A stretch of DNA of 17,869 nt, from assembly GCA_902463875.1 (NCBI GenBank), contig CABQHR010000017.1, forward strand, positions 1 to 17,869, given 5' to 3'. Within the stretch, counting starts at the first letter, position 1; each line of letters starts with the position of its first letter. The position numbers and the translations under genes were made by a program. The notes below the pieces were generated by a model that was given only the letters and a program-made list of their open reading frames with translations, did no database searches and was not told the origin of the DNA. This stretch comes from an uncultured Collinsella sp. (lineage in GTDB: Bacteria > Actinomycetota > Coriobacteriia > Coriobacteriales > Coriobacteriaceae). Shown here piece after piece: positions 14,560-17,869 of this stretch.

Positions 14560-15384
14560 ATGACTGCGCCGTCTGATTTCAATTCGATTTCCGAGCTTGA
14601 TGCTACGCTCGTATTTCGCGTGGCCTATGATGGCTCGTCGTATAGCGGATTTGCCGAGCAGCCGGGACAGACGACGGTTGCGGGTGAGCTACGTCGAGCC
14701 ATCGAGACGCTGCTTCGCCGCCCGATCGATCTGACGTGTGCGGGGCGTACCGATGCCGGCGTGCATGCCGTGGCTCAGTACATCAGCGTGCCCGTTACGG
14801 ACGCTGAGCTCGCTCTGACGCGCCGTAGGTGGCTGCGGGCCATGGATGCCCTGCTGCCCAAAGATATCGCCATAAACGAGGTCTACAGGGCCCGTAAAGG
14901 CTTTTCTGCACGCTTTGACGCGCATTCCCGTACGTATACATACCGTATTGCCGATCGCGATGCGCGCCCCGTGCTGTCCCGCGGTGCCGTGTGGTGGCAT
15001 CGCTATCCCTTGGATGTTGAGGCTATGTCTTCTGCCTGCCCCGCGCTGCTGGGCGAGCAGGACTTTAAAAGCTTTTGCAAGGTTGCCTCGACCGTTGGCA
15101 AGCCCACGCATCGCTGCGTGATGCGTGCCGAATTTGGCCATGAGGTTGCGTTTGGCGAGGACATCCTGACGTTTACCATCGAGGGCAATGCATTTCTGCA
15201 TTCGATGGTCCGTACGATCGTGGGCACGCTTGTCGAGATTGGCATGCATCGCCGTGAACCCGAGTGGATGCGCGAGGTTATCGATGCTTGCGACCGTACC
15301 GCTGCGGGCCCCACGGCTCCTGCCTGCGGCCTTACGTTTATGGGCGTGGATTACGATCCCGCCGAGCTTGTCGTGCTCGACTAG
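14560..15384 (+). CDS. truA: tRNA pseudouridine(38-40) synthase TruA
   Basis: This 274-residue enzyme isomerises uridines 38-40 in the tRNA anticodon arm. The catalytic aspartate is D65 in C-A-G-R-T-D-A-G-V-H-A. Other family segments are V-A-Y-D-G-S-S-Y-S-G-F near the start, R-F-D-A-H-S-R-T-Y-T-Y-R, D-F-K-S-F-C and F-L-H-S-M-V-R-T-I-V-G-T-L. The ATG at 14560 follows GGGAG by six bases; upstream in-frame TTG codons at 14545 and 14548 would overlap that site and are less likely. It starts 35 nt after the operon terminator and therefore needs its own promoter, but I could not pick one out. truA after rplQ is a common order. Confidence 0.95.
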   Translation: MTAPSDFNSISELDATLVFRVAYDGSSYSGFAEQPGQTTVAGELRRAIETLLRRPIDLTCAGRTDAGVHAVAQYISVPVTDAELALTRRRWLRAMDALLPKDIAINEVYRARKGFSARFDAHSRTYTYRIADRDARPVLSRGAVWWHRYPLDVEAMSSACPALLGEQDFKSFCKVASTVGKPTHRCVMRAEFGHEVAFGEDILTFTIEGNAFLHSMVRTIVGTLVEIGMHRREPEWMREVIDACDRTAAGPTAPACGLTFMGVDYDPAELVVLD

Positions 15385-15545
15385 GGGAGGGCTCGACGTG
15401 TCGTGCGTCGACACCTGTCATCTGTGGGCTGCGCGTGTGCAACATCTGTTCTTGGCGTGCAATGCAACCGGTGTCTCATTGCTTTTATTGCCGGGGTGTA
15501 CCATGAACCACGGTTTGATTCATTGCTGTCGAGAGGACGGATAAT
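15385..15545 (+). other. truA-glycosyltransferase intergenic region
   Basis: This 161-nt gap holds a small dyad, TCGACG-TGTCGTG-CGTCGA (about 15394-15412 region), and the GAGAGGA ribosome-binding site for the next gene. I see no convincing terminator for truA and no well-spaced -35/-10 pair. Confidence 0.4.
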
Positions 15546-16586
15546 TTGGTTCGACGTGGCTCGCATCCGCGACTTTCGGTGATCCTTGTGGTAGAAGGTT
15601 CGCCCAGCTATGCGATGCGTGCGCTCGAGAGTATCCAGAACCAAGACCTCTACGATTTGCAGATTGTCGTTGTCTGTCGCGATACTGCGCCCGGTGTGCG
15701 CCATTCGCTTCAAGTTGCTGCCGACAGGGACATCCATATTGATTTGATTGACGTCGAGGACGCGACACGCGGCGCGTGTCTTCGTGCCGGTTTTGCTGCC
15801 TCGCGCGGCTCTCAAATCATCGCCATGAACGCCGATGAGTGGTTTGCTCCGCAATCCCTTTCCAAGATGGTCGATATCGCGTGCGATACTGCGGCAGACA
15901 TAGTGTTCCCCACGGTGTCGCTCGACCGCTATGATGCACATCGAGAGCGCCATTCGCGCGTCTTGGATGCTACTCATATTTCCATTGATAGCAAATCATC
16001 GATGGTGGCCGGGCTGCCTCAGTTGATTTTAGGCGGCTTGGTTGCTCAAGTCTCTGGCGTGATGTATAGCCGTCCGCTGTTTGAGGCATGCCTTTTGTGC
16101 GACAAGGCGTTTCGCACAGTTGGGTTTATGGCATGCGCGCTCTCGCAGGCGCAGCGTGTCTCCGGATGCGGCGACGCTTGTTTCCACGCGGTAGCGCCTA
16201 AGCTTACAGATGCCTTTGATCCCACCATGTATGCCAAGGTATCCGATGACACCCGGGCGCTCGACGAGCTTGCGGACTCACTCTCGGAAGCAGATAGCGG
16301 TGGTCGGCTCAAGCTGGCAAGCCAAAAGTTCTACTTTGTCGGACTGGTTGCCTGCATCGAGAATTTGTGTCTGAGCCCGCATGGAGTGTCGTCAATCGAG
16401 CGTTCCGCCCGCATGCGTGATATGCTCGAGGCGCCTCGAACCCGTCAGATGGTCGCCGCGCTCAAGGACAACCATCGGGGACTGGGTCTGTTGTTTGGGC
16501 CGATCGCCAGCGCTAAGCCCGCGCGCTGCGTGATGTGTACGCATCTGGCAGCTTTTCTTAACCGGACGGGCGCAAAAACCGCCTAA
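15546..16586 (+). CDS. Glycosyltransferase family 2-like protein
   Basis: The 346-residue protein begins L-S-V-I-L-V-V-E-G-S-P-S-Y-A-M-R-A-L-E-S-I-Q-N-Q, which matches the nucleotide-sugar-binding start of GT-A fold family 2 enzymes. N95-A-D97-E-W-F takes the place of the metal-binding D-x-D region. The second half (from about residue 150) matches nothing I recognise and contains no membrane segment. TTG at 15546 follows GAGAGGA by eight bases and is the best start visible. The gene sits alone between truA and argR and is less codon-biased than its ribosomal neighbours. Sugar donor, acceptor and role are unknown; a cell-envelope polysaccharide or teichoic-type role would be a guess. Confidence 0.65.
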   Translation: MVRRGSHPRLSVILVVEGSPSYAMRALESIQNQDLYDLQIVVVCRDTAPGVRHSLQVAADRDIHIDLIDVEDATRGACLRAGFAASRGSQIIAMNADEWFAPQSLSKMVDIACDTAADIVFPTVSLDRYDAHRERHSRVLDATHISIDSKSSMVAGLPQLILGGLVAQVSGVMYSRPLFEACLLCDKAFRTVGFMACALSQAQRVSGCGDACFHAVAPKLTDAFDPTMYAKVSDDTRALDELADSLSEADSGGRLKLASQKFYFVGLVACIENLCLSPHGVSSIERSARMRDMLEAPRTRQMVAALKDNHRGLGLLFGPIASAKPARCVMCTHLAAFLNRTGAKTA

Positions 16587-16592
16587 ACGGCT

Positions 16593-16630
16593 CATTGCGA
16601 AACAAACTTGCATAGAATTGTTTCGAAATG
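16593..16630. repeat. 13-bp imperfect inverted repeat upstream of argR
   Basis: CATTGCGAAACAA (16593-16605) and TTGTTTCGAAATG (16618-16630) are reverse complements with one mismatch, around a 12-nt loop. It starts 7 nt after the glycosyltransferase stop. No clear T-run follows, so it may be a weak terminator or an operator. Confidence 0.55.
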
Positions 16631-16662
16631 CGTTCTTATACACAAAAGCCTTCAAATAGCGT

Positions 16663-16685
16663 TAAACTATTCAATCACTGATTGA
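16663..16685 (+). promoter_or_regulatory. Candidate argR -10 box and overlapping operator dyad
   Basis: TAAACT (16663-16668) is a plausible -10 for argR; the -35 is weak (TACACA at 16639-16644, 18-nt spacing). Immediately downstream, TCAATCA-C-TGATTGA (16671-16685) is a perfect dyad that would cover the transcription start. It does not match the E. coli ARG box (TGAAT-ATTCA half-sites), so assigning it to ArgR is inference. Confidence 0.4.
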
Positions 16686-16718
16686 TTGTCTCCGCCATCT
16701 TATGGAGAGAGGGTTTGT

Positions 16719-17156
16719 ATGGCTAAAAAACGCAATGGGCGCCAGGATGCCATTAGAGATATTGTGCGCAATAAGGATGTCCGCACGCAGCGCGTGCTGG
16801 TTGATGAGCTCCGTGCTATGGGCTTTGATTGCACGCAGGCGACTGTCTCTCGCGATATTGCCGACATGGGGCTGCGTAAGCTCCCTGAGGGCATCTATGT
16901 TCTGGCAGAGGACTTGCACCTGCAGCGTATGGTTTCCGAGCTCGTAACGGGCGTTCTGCGTACCGATAATCTGGTTATGATCAAGGCTCAGCCTGGCACG
17001 GCTTCCGGCATCGCCGCCGCCGTTGATGCGGCAGAGTTGCCCGATGTGCTTGGCTCGCTTGCCGGCAACGATACTATTTTGGTTATTGCCCAGACGGCCG
17101 AGGACGGCGAGCGTCTCGAGGCGCTGATCAATAAGCTGAGCAATTCTCGCAAGTAG
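16719..17156 (+). CDS. argR: Arginine repressor ArgR
   Basis: This 145-residue regulator has the N-terminal winged helix-turn-helix with its recognition helix in T-Q-A-T-V-S-R-D-I (about residues 46-54), and the C-terminal hexamerisation/arginine-binding domain with G-T-A-S-G-I-A-A-A-V-D and G-N-D-T-I. In most family members the last motif is GDDTI; here the first Asp is Asn (N117), at a position that contacts the arginine ligand in known structures. I chose ATG 16719, after GGAGAGAGGG, over an upstream in-frame TTG at 16686. ArgR controls arginine synthesis and catabolism; no arginine genes are in this window. It is followed by its own terminator. Confidence 0.92.
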   Translation: MAKKRNGRQDAIRDIVRNKDVRTQRVLVDELRAMGFDCTQATVSRDIADMGLRKLPEGIYVLAEDLHLQRMVSELVTGVLRTDNLVMIKAQPGTASGIAAAVDAAELPDVLGSLAGNDTILVIAQTAEDGERLEALINKLSNSRK

Positions 17157-17205
17157 GCGTGCGGGTCGTGCGCTCGGCATTGTGTGCGCTTACATAGTGG
17201 CTTGT

Positions 17206-17239
17206 AAGGGGTATCGACGTTGGTCGGTACCCCTTTTTT
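17206..17239 (+). terminator. Intrinsic terminator of argR
   Basis: AAGGGGTATCGAC (17206-17218) pairs with GTCGGTACCCCTT (17223-17235), one G-U pair, leaving a 4-nt GTTG loop, and the right arm runs into six T residues (17234-17239). It is well placed 50 nt after the argR stop. Confidence 0.93.
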
Positions 17240-17282
17240 GTTTGCCGGTATAAAGACCGCCCACCAGGTCGCTTCAAACTAA

Positions 17283-17319
17283 AAGGCCCCGAGCAGTTCA
17301 ATAAGCTGCTCGGGGCCTT
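17283..17319 (-). terminator. Intrinsic terminator of the penicillin-binding protein gene
   Basis: AAGGCCCCGAGCAG (17283-17296) and CTGCTCGGGGCCTT (17306-17319) form a perfect 14-bp stem. On the minus strand the stem runs into TTTT, right after the convergent gene ends at 17342. It could also stop plus-strand read-through, though the plus-strand T-run is interrupted. Confidence 0.9.
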
Positions 17320-17341
17320 GTTGGCTTTAGTCGCGTATTTC

Positions 17342-17869
17342 TTAGCCGACCGTATCGTCAGGCGTGGGCGAGGGGTCGGGAGTGGGCGTAGGCGTAGGCG
17401 TAGGCGTGCCGCCATCGCCGCCGGTCGAACCACCAGTGGAGCCGCCCGTCGAGCCACCGGTCGTACCGGTGCCGCCGGTGGTGTCGCCGCCCGTGGTCTC
17501 GGTGGTCGTGGTCGTCGTGGTAGTCGTTGTGGTGGTTTCCTCTTCCTCTTCGTCCTTGTCCTTGTCGTCGTTCTCCGACTTCTTGGTGTTATTGGTGCCG
17601 TAGAACTTCCAGACGCTGTTGTTCTTGTAGGTGGGCGCCGTTCCGGTCGCAAACTCCTCGCGCTCGGTACCGGTCAGAACGGTGTTCATAAACCGCTTAA
17701 AGACAGGCAGGTTGGTGCTGTCGCCCAGCAGGTCCGTGCCGTACTTTTGGATGGGGATCTCGCCCGCGGAATAGCCGGTCCACAGGGCGCACGCCAGCTG
17801 CGGGGTATAGCCGCAGAACCACAGGTTGGTGGTGTTGTCGGTGGTGCCCGTCTTGCCGGCATAGGGCTG
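17342..17869 (-). CDS. Class A penicillin-binding protein, C-terminal part (cut by window edge)
   Basis: The visible 175 residues are the end of a larger protein whose start lies past the right edge. Near the edge is A-G-K-T-G-T-T-D, the conserved KTG box of the transpeptidase domain (codons at 17846-17854), followed by L-W-F-C-G-Y-T-P and A-L-W-T-G-Y as in bifunctional PBP1-type enzymes that polymerise and cross-link peptidoglycan outside the membrane. The domain ends near V-F-K-R-F and is followed by an acidic stretch, twelve consecutive threonines, G-G-S-T repeats and a T-P repeat tail ending D-D-T-V-G. The Thr run uses four different codons, so it is maintained at protein level rather than by simple DNA slippage. 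The SxxK and SxN motifs are outside the window. Confidence 0.85.
   Translation of the reverse strand, partial: QPYAGKTGTTDNTTNLWFCGYTPQLACALWTGYSAGEIPIQKYGTDLLGDSTNLPVFKRFMNTVLTGTEREEFATGTAPTYKNNSVWKFYGTNNTKKSENDDKDKDEEEEETTTTTTTTTTTTETTGGDTTGGTGTTGGSTGGSTGGSTGGDGGTPTPTPTPTPDPSPTPDDTVG
17383..17408. repeat. Tandem hexamer repeat in the PBP tail
   Basis: GGCGTA occurs three times head to tail (17385-17402) followed by GGCGTG (17403-17408). It encodes the Thr-Pro repeat of the penicillin-binding protein tail on the minus strand. Six-base units keep frame, so copy-number change would alter tail length without breaking the gene. Confidence 0.8.

Noticed and set aside
17385..17408. Hexamer repeats as a phase-variation switch
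   Set aside because: Units are six bases and keep the frame, so copy changes would change tail length but not switch expression on or off.
17364..17603. Plus-strand V/P/S-rich open frame opposite the PBP tail
   Set aside because: It is the mirror of the low-complexity repeats in the penicillin-binding protein and has no ribosome-binding site.

Overview
The window comes from a high-GC (about 60% by eye) bacterium. Gene order, strong GC/C-ending codon bias in the ribosomal genes, a zinc-lid adenylate kinase, the adk-map-infA order and selenium/molybdenum hydroxylase maturation genes suggest a gut Coriobacteriia actinobacterium, most likely Collinsella or a close relative. That assignment is inference from recognised proteins; no 16S rRNA is present.

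Region 1 (1-4416) is an accessory metabolic locus. It holds the C-terminal end of a MocA-like molybdenum-cofactor nucleotidyltransferase, a hydantoinase/dihydropyrimidinase (hyuA-like), yqeC on the minus strand, and then yqeB and an xdhC-family gene on the plus strand. Together these resemble the maturation part of a selenium-dependent molybdenum hydroxylase (xanthine dehydrogenase-type) system and anaerobic purine/hydantoin breakdown. Two related palindromic elements of exactly 67 nt (1640-1706 and 4434-4500) bracket the yqeC-yqeB-xdhC block. They share their outer arms and differ inside by compensated base pairs.

Region 2 (4417-14524) is the distal spc plus alpha ribosomal cluster: rplE, rpsN (zinc type), rpsH, rplF, rplR, rpsE, rpmD, rplO, secY, adk, map, infA, rpmJ, rpsM, rpsK, rpsD, rpoA, rplQ, closed by a strong intrinsic terminator. 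The usual upstream S10/early-spc genes (through rplN and rplX) are absent before rplE; a 311-nt non-coding leader and the metabolic locus sit there instead. Several intergenic hairpins lie inside the operon (before rpsN, rpsH and rplR), and a longer leader with two mutually exclusive stems precedes rpmJ.

Region 3 (14525-17869) holds truA, a GT2-like glycosyltransferase of unknown role, argR (with its own terminator), and the C-terminal part of a class A penicillin-binding protein on the minus strand. That protein has the KTG box and a long Thr/Gly/Pro low-complexity tail, and its gene ends at its own terminator. ArgR has Asn in place of the first Asp of the usual GDDT arginine-binding motif, and a perfect dyad lies just upstream of it.

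No CRISPR array, tRNA, rRNA, transposase or phage gene was seen.
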